Positions 35,449 through 44,120 are shown, counted from the stretch's first letter. The stretch: 64,000 nt of DNA from Streptomyces antibioticus (GCF_002019855.1 NZ_CM007717.1:4426657-4490656), one strand, 5' to 3'. Program-made: numbers and translations. The notes: a model not told the origin generated them from the letters alone.

Positions 35449-36429
35449 ATGAAGAACTCAGCACTGCTCGTCCGCACCGCGCTCGGACCGGCCATCGGCG
35501 GCACCCTGTTCTACGTCGCCGCCCACTACCTGCCGCCGACGCCCTACTGGGACGGCTTCCTGCGGGTGCTGCCCGCCGGTCTGCTGCTGCTGGCGATCCG
35601 CCCCGCCCTGCCCCGCGGCTCGTGGTGGTGGAAGTCGCTGGTGCTCGGCATGCTCAACATGGGCCTGTTCACCGTGTTCCTGCTGATCTCCGCGCAGCGG
35701 CTGCCCGGCGGTGTGGCGGCCACCCTCAACTCGACGTCGAGCCTGGTGGCCATCGCCGTCGCGTCGGTGGTCCTCAAGGAGAAGATCCGGCCGCACCACT
35801 ACATCGCCTGTGTGGTCGGGGTGATCGGTGTCGCGCTGCTCGTGCTGCGCAGTTCGGCGTCCCTGGACGCGATCGGCGTTCTGGCCGGTGTCGGCAGCGC
35901 CTCCAGCATGGGCATCGGCAGCGTCCTGGCCCGTAAGTGGGGGCGTCCGGAGGGCGTGCACAGCCTCACCACCGCGGGCTGGACCCTGCTCGGCGCGGCC
36001 GTCTTCCTGCTGCCCCTGGCCTTCCTCTTCGAGGGCGCGCCGCCGAGCTTCAGCGGCAAGGAGCTGTTCGGTCTCGCCTGGGCAGCGTTCGTGGTCGGCG
36101 CGCTCGGCTTCGCCCTCTTCCTCTCCGGTGTCCAGCGGCTGCCGGTCTCGCAGTCCGCACCGCTGCCCCTGATGAACCCGGTCACCGCGGCCATCCTCGG
36201 CTGGGTGGCGGTCGGGGAGCGGCTCACCCTGCCGCAGTTGCTCGGCGGTGTGCTGGTCTGTGCGGCGATCGTCCTGGTCGCCAACCCGAATCTGCTGGGC
36301 CGCTTCTTCACCAAGCCGGAGCCGGAGACGGAGACGGAGACGGCGGCGACGGCGGCGACGGAGCCGGAGCGGGCCGAGGTCACGGCCGGTGCCACCGACG
36401 GCCCCAAGACCGCCGGGTCGACGTCCTAG
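35449..36429 (+). CDS. EamA/DMT family transporter
   Basis: A 326-residue protein with ten membrane helices in two EamA repeats (first ending near VIGVALLVLRS, second containing LPLMNPVTAAILGWVAVGER). It starts at ATG 35449. The cytoplasmic C-terminal tail is Glu/Thr-rich (PEPETETETAATAATEPE). Drug/metabolite transporters of this family export small molecules; within this cluster it is the likely exporter of the product. It is spaced 69 bases after the FMN reductase and 38 bases before the monooxygenase gene. Confidence 0.9.
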   Translation: MKNSALLVRTALGPAIGGTLFYVAAHYLPPTPYWDGFLRVLPAGLLLLAIRPALPRGSWWWKSLVLGMLNMGLFTVFLLISAQRLPGGVAATLNSTSSLVAIAVASVVLKEKIRPHHYIACVVGVIGVALLVLRSSASLDAIGVLAGVGSASSMGIGSVLARKWGRPEGVHSLTTAGWTLLGAAVFLLPLAFLFEGAPPSFSGKELFGLAWAAFVVGALGFALFLSGVQRLPVSQSAPLPLMNPVTAAILGWVAVGERLTLPQLLGGVLVCAAIVLVANPNLLGRFFTKPEPETETETAATAATEPERAEVTAGATDGPKTAGSTS

Positions 36430-36467
36430 CCCGCGGCCCCGCCGCTTACGGAGATACGGGAGAAGGC

Positions 36468-37925
36468 ATGGAGAACTACGACGTCGTCGTGGTCGGCGGT
36501 GGCCCGACCGGGCTGGTGACGGCCGGTCTGCTCGCCCGGGCCGGGGCGCGGGTCCTGGTCGCCGAACGCCGGCCGCACCGCGGCGACCGTCCCAAGGCGG
36601 TCGTGCTGCACGCGCCGACCCTGGAACTGCTCGACGCGCTCGGGCTGCTGGACGACGTGGTGGCCCGCAGCATTCCGCTGGAACGATTCGCCTTCCGCGT
36701 CAGCGGGGGAGCGGAATTCACCGCCGAGATGACCGGGATGGACTCTCATCTCGACGGCTACCGGAATCTTCCGCAGCCCGTTCTGGAAGGGCTCCTGGAG
36801 AAATACTCGCTGGAATACGGCGCCCATATCGAGCGGGGCGTCGGATATCTGTCGCACGAGGTGACGGATTCCGGAGCGACCGTCCGTTTCGACGGCCGTG
36901 ACGACGTCCGCTGTTCGTATCTGGTCGGCGCCGACGGGCCGCGGAGCGCCGTACGGGAGTCCCTGGGCGTGGCCATGACCGGCCGCAGTCTGACCACGAG
37001 CTATCTGCTCGTCGAGGGCGTGCCCCAGGAACTGGTGGGCCGCGACGAGGTCGGCGTGCACGTCGGCGAGCACGGCATGGTCACGATGATGCCGATCCCC
37101 GGTGACCAGGTGCTCGTCGCCGGTCCCGCGGTGGCCGGGCTGGCTCTGGAACGCGGCGCCGAGGTGCCGTGGAGCACGATCGCCGAGGCCGTCGAGACGC
37201 TCGGTTTCGGCAGCCGGCTGCGGCTCGCGGAGGCCGTGCGCACCAGCCACTACTCGGTGGACCTGCGGGTCGCCGACCGTCTGGTGAGCGGCCGCGTCGC
37301 ACTGGCCGGAGACGCCGCGCATCTCAACACCCCGGCCGGCGGACAGGGTCTCAATCTCGGTATCGGTGACGCCGTCGCGCTTTCCTGGCGTATTCTCGCG
37401 GCCCTGAAAAACGACGACCCGGATCTCCTTCTGGGATATGATCCGGAACGTCGTGAATTCGCCGCCAAGGTCGGCCGTACGACATTCCTGGCGCCGCTGA
37501 TCGAGCGGATCCGCTCGGTCGACGAGCATTCCCGGCCGGCCGTCCAGCGGGAGCTGGACGAACTGGCGCTGTGCTGGAGCCAGCTCTATCCCGGCGAGGA
37601 GAACTGGCGCGCCGACGGCCGCTATGAGTTGGGGGTCGGGGCGCGGGTGCCTACCCGGATCCGCGCCGACGGGCGGCTCCTTCCGTTCCTCGACCCCCAC
37701 GACCGGGCGGACGCGTCGACGCTGCTGTGGTTCGACGGGACACCTCCCGAGGATCTCGTGGCGATCGAGAGCGGTGCCGCGCTGCCGCCGGTGCGTGAGG
37801 TGCGCCGGGCCGCGGTGCCCGCCGGTGACCGGGTCACCGTGCCTGAGGGCGCTCGCGGTCTCCTCGTCCGGCCGGACCGGCGGGTGGCACGAGTGCTGAG
37901 GAAGCCCGCCTCGGGCCGTCTGTGA
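36468..37925 (+). CDS. FAD-dependent monooxygenase (aromatic hydroxylase type)
   Basis: A 485-residue group A flavoprotein monooxygenase. ATG 36468 is preceded by GGGAGAAGGC. The dinucleotide-binding motif is VVVVGGGPTGLVTAGLLARA. The DG motif is in VGADGPRSAVRESLG and the second FAD motif is GRVALAGDAAHLNTPAGGQG. The C-terminal thioredoxin-like region is present (ending RRVARVLRKPASGRL). These enzymes resemble the PgaE/RdmE polyketide hydroxylases and use NAD(P)H and O2 to hydroxylate, epoxidise or perform Baeyer-Villiger oxidation. It is followed by two SnoaL-like genes, which often pair with such enzymes in polyketide clusters. Confidence 0.92.
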   Translation: MENYDVVVVGGGPTGLVTAGLLARAGARVLVAERRPHRGDRPKAVVLHAPTLELLDALGLLDDVVARSIPLERFAFRVSGGAEFTAEMTGMDSHLDGYRNLPQPVLEGLLEKYSLEYGAHIERGVGYLSHEVTDSGATVRFDGRDDVRCSYLVGADGPRSAVRESLGVAMTGRSLTTSYLLVEGVPQELVGRDEVGVHVGEHGMVTMMPIPGDQVLVAGPAVAGLALERGAEVPWSTIAEAVETLGFGSRLRLAEAVRTSHYSVDLRVADRLVSGRVALAGDAAHLNTPAGGQGLNLGIGDAVALSWRILAALKNDDPDLLLGYDPERREFAAKVGRTTFLAPLIERIRSVDEHSRPAVQRELDELALCWSQLYPGEENWRADGRYELGVGARVPTRIRADGRLLPFLDPHDRADASTLLWFDGTPPEDLVAIESGAALPPVREVRRAAVPAGDRVTVPEGARGLLVRPDRRVARVLRKPASGRL

Positions 37926-37986
37926 GAACGACTTTGGCCATCCCTGCACAAAACATCCCTTACCGATCAAGAGAGTTGGGATCCGC

Positions 37987-38403
37987 GTGACCACAACCGC
38001 CGCTGCCCGTACCACCGATGAGACCGTGGACGCGTTCTTCGCCGCGTTCGGTGCCGGGGACTCCGAGGCGCTGCTCGGGCAGTTCGCCGACACCGTCGAC
38101 TTCCGGGTCTCCGGCGCCCCGAACGTGCCCTGGGCCGGCTCCCGTTCCACCAAGGCCGAGATCGCCGAGTTCTTCGGGCTCTTCCCGCAACTCCTCAGCG
38201 GGCCCGAGTCGTTCGAGATCACCACGCGGATCAGCCAGGGCCAGGACGCCGTCGTCATCGCCGACTGCGTCTTCGAAGTGACCGCCACCCAGAAGAAGTT
38301 CCACAACCGGTACGCGCTGCACTTCACGGTCGTAGAGGGCCGTATCGCCCGCTACCACATGTACGAGGACAGCTACGCGATCCACGAGGCGTTCACCGCC
38401 TGA
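37987..38403 (+). CDS. SnoaL-like (NTF2-fold) protein
   Basis: A 138-residue protein starting at GTG 37987. The NTF2-like cone fold is indicated by the N-terminal helices (ETVDAFFAAFGAGDSEALLG) and strands (VDFRVSGAPNVPWAGSRSTK, FHNRYALHFTVVEGRIARYH) ending in the family's MYEDSYAI segment. SnoaL-like proteins include cyclases, hydroxylases and lyases in secondary metabolism; the exact reaction cannot be told. It follows the FAD monooxygenase by 61 bases and precedes a second SnoaL-like gene. Confidence 0.87.
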   Translation: MTTTAAARTTDETVDAFFAAFGAGDSEALLGQFADTVDFRVSGAPNVPWAGSRSTKAEIAEFFGLFPQLLSGPESFEITTRISQGQDAVVIADCVFEVTATQKKFHNRYALHFTVVEGRIARYHMYEDSYAIHEAFTA

Positions 38404-38451
38404 CCTCAGCGACTCCGTTTTATCAGCGCATTCACTGAAAGAGAGAAGCAC

Positions 38452-38850
38452 ATGTCGTTCCCCGCCATGCCCAAGGCAGTTCACCAGTTCTACGCCGGTT
38501 CGCTGGCCGCCGACGCCGAGCTGTGGGGTGCCGGGTTCGCCGAGGACGCGCTCTTCCACGACCCGGTCGGCAGCGAGCCGATCCGCGGCCGTGAGGCGAT
38601 CCTCGCCAAGCTGCGCAAGGTGATCCCGCTGTTCGACCCGTTCATCGGCATCACCCCGATCGAGGCGTACACCACCGGCGGCGAGACCGCGGTGTCCTGG
38701 CGCGGCGCCGTCGTCACCACCGACGGCAACCCCGTCAACTGGTCCGGCATCTCGGTGTTCCGCCTCAACGACGAGGGTCTGATCGCCGAGGCGCGCCTGT
38801 ACTTCCACCACGGCGTCTTCTCCGCGCAGGCGCAGCTCGCCGGTCACTGA
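38452..38850 (+). CDS. SnoaL-like (NTF2-fold) protein, second copy
   Basis: A 132-residue NTF2-fold protein starting at ATG 38452 behind GAAAGAGAGAAG. Its sequence (FYAGSLAADAELWGAGFAED, ALFHDPVGSEPIRGREAILA, ISVFRLNDEGLIAEARLYFH) is typical of ketosteroid isomerase/SnoaL-like proteins, with a conserved FHDPVG element. It differs clearly from the preceding copy, so it is not a recent duplication. It may be a cyclase or isomerase acting on the same intermediate. Confidence 0.87.
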   Translation: MSFPAMPKAVHQFYAGSLAADAELWGAGFAEDALFHDPVGSEPIRGREAILAKLRKVIPLFDPFIGITPIEAYTTGGETAVSWRGAVVTTDGNPVNWSGISVFRLNDEGLIAEARLYFHHGVFSAQAQLAGH

Positions 38851-38925
38851 GCAGTCCCGCCGTCCGCGCCGGCTTGTCCGGGCTGGCGCGGACGGCGGTC
38901 ATCGAATCCGAAGGGGGAGGATTTC

Positions 38926-39915
38926 ATGCAGGCCGACGGCCTCATACAAGGACTTCGACTCGACAGCGTCGACGACGTCCTCGGGGACCGCCAGGGGCGG
39001 TTCTTCGGGGAGGGCTTCAAGCGGGTGGGCTACTCGCTGGCCGACATCACCGTCGTACCGGAGGACGCGGGCGGTACGAAGGGCCATGTGCACGCCACCG
39101 CCGGGATCCATCTGCCCGACACCTGGTCGCGCAAGGGCGAGACCCTCCAGCGGCCGCATCTGTCGACGCTCGACGGGATGATCCTGGCCGCCCGGCTCAC
39201 CGGGCTGTACGTCGCGCACGCCCGGCGTCTCGGTGCCGACGCGCGCTTCCGGGTCCGCGGGGTGCGCATCAAGGCGGGCAACGCACCCGACGAGGAGGGT
39301 CTGGAACGGTTCCCGGTGTCCGCCCGGCTCCGTTCGGCCGTCGTCTCCGCCGAGGCCCCCGGCCTGTCCACGACCACCATGGACTGCACGATCGGCGCGA
39401 TGAGCGTGCAGGTCGAGACCGAGCATCCCACGGGCGTCGAGAGCCCGGCCGAGGGCCGCTACGGCGACTCGGCCGAGCTGGACGGTCCGTGGAACCACGC
39501 CCCGTTCGGGGTCTCCCACCACGAGCGCGCCCAGTTCCTGGAGGACGTCGTCGCGGACGCCTCCGCCGGGACGGCCGACGCCCGGCTCACCCTCGTGGAC
39601 GGCCAGGACGTGCCGAAGGGACAGGGGCCCACGGCGGTCGACCTGTTCGTCTGCGCGCTCCAGCTCGGGCAGGTGCTGCTCTACGAGCTGGACGGTCTGA
39701 CGCGGGCCGGCTCCAACACGCTGTGGATGCGGCGGACTTCGATCGAGGTCGCCCCTGTGCCGGACGACGCGGCCGGTTCCGACGGCCGTTTCCGGGTCCT
39801 GCTGGGGCGGAGCAACGCTCTGCCCACCGCCGAGGGCACCTGGCGCACCGCGCGGATCACCGCGTCCCTCGGGGACCTGCGGATGAGCTGCGACGTCGCC
39901 CATCTGCTGCCCTGA
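38926..39915 (+). CDS. AvrD-like protein
   Basis: A 329-residue protein starting at ATG 38926 behind AAGGGGGAGG. The N-terminal part (SVDDVLGDRQGRFFGEGFKR, VGYSLADITVVPEDAGG) and overall length match the AvrD family as I recall it (about 310 residues in Pseudomonas syringae). AvrD directs syringolide formation, in which a 3-oxoacyl chain is joined to a pentulose. The protein has no signal peptide. It sits immediately before a KAS III and an ACP gene, which could supply the 3-oxoacyl donor. Family assignment is by recognition, not by search. The alternative is an unrelated hot-dog-fold protein of the AfsA type. Confidence 0.65.
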   Translation: MQADGLIQGLRLDSVDDVLGDRQGRFFGEGFKRVGYSLADITVVPEDAGGTKGHVHATAGIHLPDTWSRKGETLQRPHLSTLDGMILAARLTGLYVAHARRLGADARFRVRGVRIKAGNAPDEEGLERFPVSARLRSAVVSAEAPGLSTTTMDCTIGAMSVQVETEHPTGVESPAEGRYGDSAELDGPWNHAPFGVSHHERAQFLEDVVADASAGTADARLTLVDGQDVPKGQGPTAVDLFVCALQLGQVLLYELDGLTRAGSNTLWMRRTSIEVAPVPDDAAGSDGRFRVLLGRSNALPTAEGTWRTARITASLGDLRMSCDVAHLLP

Positions 39916-39948
39916 GCCCAGCCGCCGACCCTTCAGGAAGCGATCACC

Positions 39949-40974
39949 GTGGACAACACAGCCGTCGCGCTGGTCGGCCTGGGCAGCTATCTGCCGCCGC
40001 AGCGCATCTCCAACGAGACCCTCTGCGCCCGTCTCGACACCACCGACGAGTGGATCACCAGCCGTACCGGCATCAAGAACCGGCACTGGGCCGGGCCCGG
40101 GGTCGCCACCGGTGACCTCGCCGTCGAGGCCGGGCACCGCGCCCTCAAGTCGGCCGGTCTGGAGCCCGGGACCGGCGCGGTCGACCTGGTCGTCCTGGCC
40201 ACCACCACCCCCGACAACCCCTGCCCCGCGACCGCCCCGGACGTGGCCTCCCGGCTCGGTCTCGGCCATGTGCCGGCCTACGACATCGCCGCGGTGTGCT
40301 CCGGGTTCCTCTACGCGCTCGCGGCCGCCTCGGCCCACATCCACACGGGTCTCGCGAAGAGAGCCCTGGTCATCGGGGCCGAGACCTACTCCACGATCCT
40401 CAACCCCGCCGACCGCACCACCAACGTGATCTTCGGCGACGGCGCCGGGGCGGTCGTGCTCTCCGCGGTGCCCGCCGACGAGGGCGACGGGAACGGGCTG
40501 CTGCTCGACATGGACCTCGGGTCCGACGGCACCGGCCGGAACCTGATCACGATCCCGGCCGGCGGATCACGTCAGCGCGCCACCACGCCGGTCCCCGCGG
40601 ACGACGAGCAGTACTTCACGATGCAGGGCAAGAAGGTCTTCACCCAGGCCGTCAACCGGATGACGGAGTCCTCGCGGACCGTCCTCGACCGGCTGGGCTG
40701 GAGCGCCGACCAGGTCGACTGGCTGGTGGGCCATCAGGCCAACGTCCGCATCCTCAACTCGGTGGCCCGCGGCCTCGGCATCCCCGAGGAGCGCGCGGTC
40801 ATCAACCTCGACAAGGTCGGCAACACCTCCGCGGCCTCCATCCCGCTGGCCCTCGCCGACGCGGCCGCGGACGGCTCCCTGCGGCCCGGCGCCCGGGTCC
40901 TGCTGACCGCGTTCGGCGGCGGCCTCACCTGGGGGTCCGTCGCGCTGACCTGGCCGGACATCGTTCCCGCCTGA
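39949..40974 (+). CDS. 3-oxoacyl-ACP synthase III (KAS III/FabH-like)
   Basis: A 341-residue thiolase-fold enzyme starting at GTG 39949 behind AGGAAG. The catalytic triad is intact: C117 (DIAAVCSGFLYAL), H262 (GHQANVRIL) and N292 (DKVGNTSAAS). The TGIKNRHWA loop and GDGAGAVVL motif are typical. KAS III enzymes condense an acyl-CoA or acyl-ACP with malonyl-ACP. With the ACP gene 53 bases downstream this gives a self-contained source of a short or medium 3-oxoacyl-ACP. It is too divergent in context to be the housekeeping FabH, which sits in the fab operon. Confidence 0.92.
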   Translation: MDNTAVALVGLGSYLPPQRISNETLCARLDTTDEWITSRTGIKNRHWAGPGVATGDLAVEAGHRALKSAGLEPGTGAVDLVVLATTTPDNPCPATAPDVASRLGLGHVPAYDIAAVCSGFLYALAAASAHIHTGLAKRALVIGAETYSTILNPADRTTNVIFGDGAGAVVLSAVPADEGDGNGLLLDMDLGSDGTGRNLITIPAGGSRQRATTPVPADDEQYFTMQGKKVFTQAVNRMTESSRTVLDRLGWSADQVDWLVGHQANVRILNSVARGLGIPEERAVINLDKVGNTSAASIPLALADAAADGSLRPGARVLLTAFGGGLTWGSVALTWPDIVPA

Positions 40975-41027
40975 CCAGCCGTATCCCGTTTGTCCTCCTC
41001 CCCCGCCCAGAAAGGCGACGATCCCTC

Positions 41028-41276
41028 ATGACCACGTCCACGCTGCCCCTGGCCGACGTCCTGCTCGACATCCTGCGCACCGACTACGAGGTCCCGGAGG
41101 ACATCGACGTCGACACCGACTTCGAGAGCATGGAGTTCGACTCCCTGGTCCTCGTCGAGTTCGCCGTGGCCCTCTCGCGCCGTTTCGACGTCGACGTCGA
41201 GGACCACGAACTCCAGGAGGCCGCCACCGTCGCCGGCACCGTGGAGCTGCTCAGGTCCAAGGGCATCCAGGGCTGA
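41028..41276 (+). CDS. Acyl carrier protein
   Basis: An 82-residue carrier protein starting at ATG 41028 with an AGAAAGGCGA ribosome site. The phosphopantetheine serine is S39 in MEFDSLVLVEF, the DSL motif. The four-helix ACP pattern and strong acidity (EVPEDIDVDTDFESMEF) are clear. It probably carries the 3-oxoacyl chain built by the adjacent KAS III. A downstream enzyme such as the AvrD-like or AfsA-like protein would then take it. Confidence 0.92.
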   Translation: MTTSTLPLADVLLDILRTDYEVPEDIDVDTDFESMEFDSLVLVEFAVALSRRFDVDVEDHELQEAATVAGTVELLRSKGIQG

Positions 41277-41303
41277 CCTGCACCTTCCTCCCCAGGAGAG
41301 ACC

Positions 41304-42032
41304 ATGAGCCGCCCCGCCACCGGTCCGCGCCGCCTCGCCTTCTTCGATGTCGACGGCACCCTCACCACGGCCACCACGCTCTTCCGTTTCCTGCGCTACT
41401 ACCTCGCCGCCCAGGGCCACGGCCCCCGGGTGTACGAGCAGCGGCGCCAGGAGCTGAAGGCCATGACCGCCGTGGGGGTGCCCCGCGAGGCGACGAACCG
41501 GGCCTACTTCACCAACTTCCGTGACGCCGACGCGGCGACCGTGACCCGGCTCGGCCGGGCCTGGTTCGAGGCGGAGCTGGCGCGGGGCGGTCTGCTCAAC
41601 GCGAGCGCGGTGGACGCCCTGCGCGGGCATGTCTCGCGCGGGGAGACCGTCGTCCTCGTCTCGGGGTCCTTCCCGGCGGTGCTCTGGCCGCTCGCCGAGC
41701 ACCTCGGGGTGACCGACGTCTGGGCCACGCTGCCCGAGATCACCGACGGGCGGTACACCGGGCGCCTGTCGCGCGAGCCGATGATCGGCCCGGTCAAGGC
41801 CGAGGCGGCGCGACTGGCCGCCTCCGTCCACGGCGCCGACCTCGCCGACTGCTTCTCCTACGGCGACCATCTCTCCGACCTGCCGATCCTCGAAGCCGTG
41901 GGCACACCGGTCGTCGTCTCCGGTGACCCACGGCTCGACGAGCGGGCGCGGCTGCGCGGCTGGACCGTCCTGCCCGGCGCTCCTGAGGCACCGGAACTGG
42001 AGCTGGGCGCGTGTGCGGAGGCCGCCCCGTAG
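41304..42032 (+). CDS. HAD superfamily (subclass IB) phosphatase
   Basis: A 242-residue HAD-IB hydrolase starting at ATG 41304 behind AGGAGAG. Motif I is FFDVDGTLT with nucleophile D15 and acid/base D17. Motif II is VLVSGSFPA (S120), motif III K165 and motif IV YGDHLSDLP (D188, D192), so all catalytic residues are present. This SerB-like subclass removes phosphate from small molecules. In butyrolactone and furan-type signal pathways a phosphatase acts after condensation with a phosphorylated C3 unit, which would suit this cluster. It is the last gene of the plus-strand operon. Confidence 0.9.
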   Translation: MSRPATGPRRLAFFDVDGTLTTATTLFRFLRYYLAAQGHGPRVYEQRRQELKAMTAVGVPREATNRAYFTNFRDADAATVTRLGRAWFEAELARGGLLNASAVDALRGHVSRGETVVLVSGSFPAVLWPLAEHLGVTDVWATLPEITDGRYTGRLSREPMIGPVKAEAARLAASVHGADLADCFSYGDHLSDLPILEAVGTPVVVSGDPRLDERARLRGWTVLPGAPEAPELELGACAEAAP

Positions 42033-42057
42033 ATGCCGTGGCCGTCGCCCCGGTCGT

Positions 42058-43335
42058 TCAGGCCGCCGCGCTGCCCAGCAGGCGCATGGTGTGGGCCGCC
42101 GAGGCGAGCGTCATATGGCGGTGCCAGCCGCAGAAGGAGCGTCCGACGAAGTCCCGGGTGCCCGTCCGGCCGGCCCCGAGGTTCTGGTCCAGGGCCACTC
42201 TCCGGGTGAGTTTCGTCAGCCGCACCAGCTCGTCCGGCGCCGCATCGACCAGGTCGGTGACCCAGATCTGTGCCGGGGTGCGCCGGCCGGGGTGCCATTC
42301 GCCGAGGAGCAGCAGCGGGCGGTGGGCATCCGGTCGGTGGGCGCCCTGCCGGTCGTAGGGCAGCCGGTTGTCGGGCTGCCGGTCGTCGGGCAGCCGGACC
42401 CGTACGGCGGTCACCCAGGAAGTGTGGGTCAGGCCGCGGTTGCCCGGGTCCGCCCACTCGACCTCGCGCCGGGCCGACCGTACGGAGTCGAGGATGCTCG
42501 CGGCCGGTGCCGAGGCTGGAGTCGAGCCAGGCGCCGGGGCGTCGTCCAGCACGAACCGGTCGGTCGCCGAGGTCCGGGCCAGGACGGGCAGCCCGGCGGA
42601 GAGGAAACGGTGCGCCGACTGCCAGTCGGTGCCGCCGCGCAGGTCCATCAGCACCGGCCGGGGCGGGAGTTGCCAGTCGCGGGCCGCCTCCAGGACGGCG
42701 GCGGGGCCGCATTGCTCGACGGGCTCGTAGGACAGGGCGGGCGGGATCTCGGCCCGGGTGCGCAGTTCGGCGTCCTCCATCCAGTGGCGGGGCATGAACA
42801 GCCGCCAGTTGACGGGGGCGCTGAAGGCGGCGGAGGCGTACCAGGCGGCGAACGCCCGCTGCCCGCTGACGGTTCGGCCCGCCCTGGTGTCGGCGAAACG
42901 GTCCACCCCGACGGTGTGTTCGCCGACCTTGGGGATCGTCACGGCGTGCAGCACCCATGCCTGCGGTGGACGCATCCGCTCCAGGAACCCGGCGTGCGCG
43001 GCGCGCATGGGCGCCCAGTCCCAGGTCGAACCGCTGATGAAGTGATGCAGCCGCTGTTCCTCGTCCGGCAGGCCGAGCGAGAGGGCGATGTTGCGGACGG
43101 ACTTGCGGCCGTCGGCCAGCAGCAGACCGCGCAGATAGTGCTCGCCGCGCACCCGCTGGTCCCGTCTGCTCAGCGAGGAGAAGAGCGTCTCCAGCAGCTC
43201 TTCCCTGCTCCTGCGCACCTCGTCACGGCGCTGTCGCGCGCGTGGGTCGGGTCGTATGCCGTGCCGTGCGTCGAGTCGTGCGCCGAGGCGCGGGTCGAGG
43301 CGTGGGTCGCGGGCCGGGTGGATCACGGTGCTCAT
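42058..43335 (-). CDS. IS701-type transposase homologue, catalytically degenerate
   Basis: A 425-residue protein starting at ATG 43335 behind AAGGGGGAAC. Its layout is that of IS701-family DDE transposases: FSSLSRRDQRVRGEHYLRGL, HHFISGSTWDWAPMRAAHAG and VNWRLFMPRHWMEDAEL are family hallmarks. At the first catalytic position, where active members read WVVDDTGFPK, this protein has WVLHAVTIPK (127-136), so both aspartates are gone. The usual WREG-type glutamate is replaced in EWADPGNRG. No terminal inverted repeats or target duplications are visible, and the gene is intact. I infer a domesticated DNA-binding protein. An operator-like motif (43388-43406) lies 53 bases upstream. Confidence 0.78.
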   Translation of the reverse strand: MSTVIHPARDPRLDPRLGARLDARHGIRPDPRARQRRDEVRRSREELLETLFSSLSRRDQRVRGEHYLRGLLLADGRKSVRNIALSLGLPDEEQRLHHFISGSTWDWAPMRAAHAGFLERMRPPQAWVLHAVTIPKVGEHTVGVDRFADTRAGRTVSGQRAFAAWYASAAFSAPVNWRLFMPRHWMEDAELRTRAEIPPALSYEPVEQCGPAAVLEAARDWQLPPRPVLMDLRGGTDWQSAHRFLSAGLPVLARTSATDRFVLDDAPAPGSTPASAPAASILDSVRSARREVEWADPGNRGLTHTSWVTAVRVRLPDDRQPDNRLPYDRQGAHRPDAHRPLLLLGEWHPGRRTPAQIWVTDLVDAAPDELVRLTKLTRRVALDQNLGAGRTGTRDFVGRSFCGWHRHMTLASAAHTMRLLGSAAA

Positions 43336-43387
43336 GTCTGTTCCCCCTTGGATGCCGGTCCGGATCGGGACCGGCCATCCTTGAAAA

Positions 43388-43406
43388 ATATAGAGCACTC
43401 GTTTTG
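43388..43406 (+). promoter_or_regulatory. Operator-like motif, copy C (upstream of the IS701-like gene)
   Basis: ATATAGAGCACTCGTTTTG matches the shared motif AWAGARCRMTCGNTT found four times in this cluster. It lies between the stop of the TetR gene (43421) and the start of the IS701-like gene (43335), both on the minus strand. Confidence 0.6.
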
Positions 43407-43420
43407 TTTTGGCATCCTGC

Positions 43421-43999
43421 TCAGATGCCGCGGCGCGCGATGCCGTGCTGGATCAGGGCCCACAGGCGGGTGATCTCCTGCCCGGGGTCGAGGTCGGGGC
43501 GCTGCCCTGGGCGGCGAGCCTCGGCGGCCGTCAGCAGATGGTCCGCCAGCGCCGTGACCAGGCCGGGTTCCGCCCCGGGGGCGAGTTCGCCGCGAGTGTC
43601 GGCCTGGGCGACGAGCGCGGTGAGCCGTGGTGTCCACGCGTCGTGCCAGCGCGCGGCGATGTCCGGCCGCTCCCGGGCCAGCAGGGCGCCGGCCCGGACC
43701 ACGACGTCCTCGCGGAGCAGCACGGTGAGCGCGCGCAGCAGGGTTCCCACGGCGTGCAGCGGGGAGTCGTCCTCCCGGGCGGCCGCCTCGGCGACGGCTC
43801 TCGCGGTCGCCGAGCCGGCCTCTACGACGGCCTCGGCCAGGCCGCTCTTGTCGCGGAAGTGGAAGACCAGGGCCCCGACGGAGACCGCGCTCGACCGGCA
43901 GATGGCGGCGAGGCTGGCCCCCCGGTAGCCCTGGGCGTCGATGCACTCGGCGGCCCCGCGGATGATGGCTTCGCGGGTGCGCGCCGCCCTGACCTGCAC
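43421..43999 (-). CDS. TetR family regulator, possible pseudo-butyrolactone receptor
   Basis: A 192-residue protein starting at GTG 43999 behind GGAAGGAG. The helix-turn-helix (TREAIIRGAAECIDAQGYRG, ASLAAICRSSAVSVGALVFH, FRDKSGLAEAVVEAG) is related to the ArpA/ScbR family, but the ligand half is shorter and diverges, as in ScbR2/JadR2-type pseudo-receptors. Copy A of the shared operator motif lies 74-91 bases upstream, which suggests auto- or cross-regulation with the other TetR of the block. It is transcribed towards the IS701-like gene. Confidence 0.85.
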   Translation of the reverse strand: MQVRAARTREAIIRGAAECIDAQGYRGASLAAICRSSAVSVGALVFHFRDKSGLAEAVVEAGSATARAVAEAAAREDDSPLHAVGTLLRALTVLLREDVVVRAGALLARERPDIAARWHDAWTPRLTALVAQADTRGELAPGAEPGLVTALADHLLTAAEARRPGQRPDLDPGQEITRLWALIQHGIARRGI

Positions 44000-44072
44000 C
44001 GTCGCACTCCTTCCGTGGGTCCGCCAGGAAGGTGGGTCCGTCAGGAAGGTATACGAGCGCAGGCCAGGTTTC

Positions 44073-44090
44073 AAAGCGATCGTTCTTTAT
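44073..44090 (-). promoter_or_regulatory. Operator-like motif, copy A (upstream of the second TetR gene)
   Basis: On the minus strand the site reads ATAAAGAACGATCGCTTT, matching AWAGARCRMTCGNTT. It lies between the SDR stop (44121) and the TetR start (43999). Confidence 0.65.
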
Positions 44091-44120
44091 TTTTTGGGCC
44101 CTCAGGGGGCGGCGCCCGGG

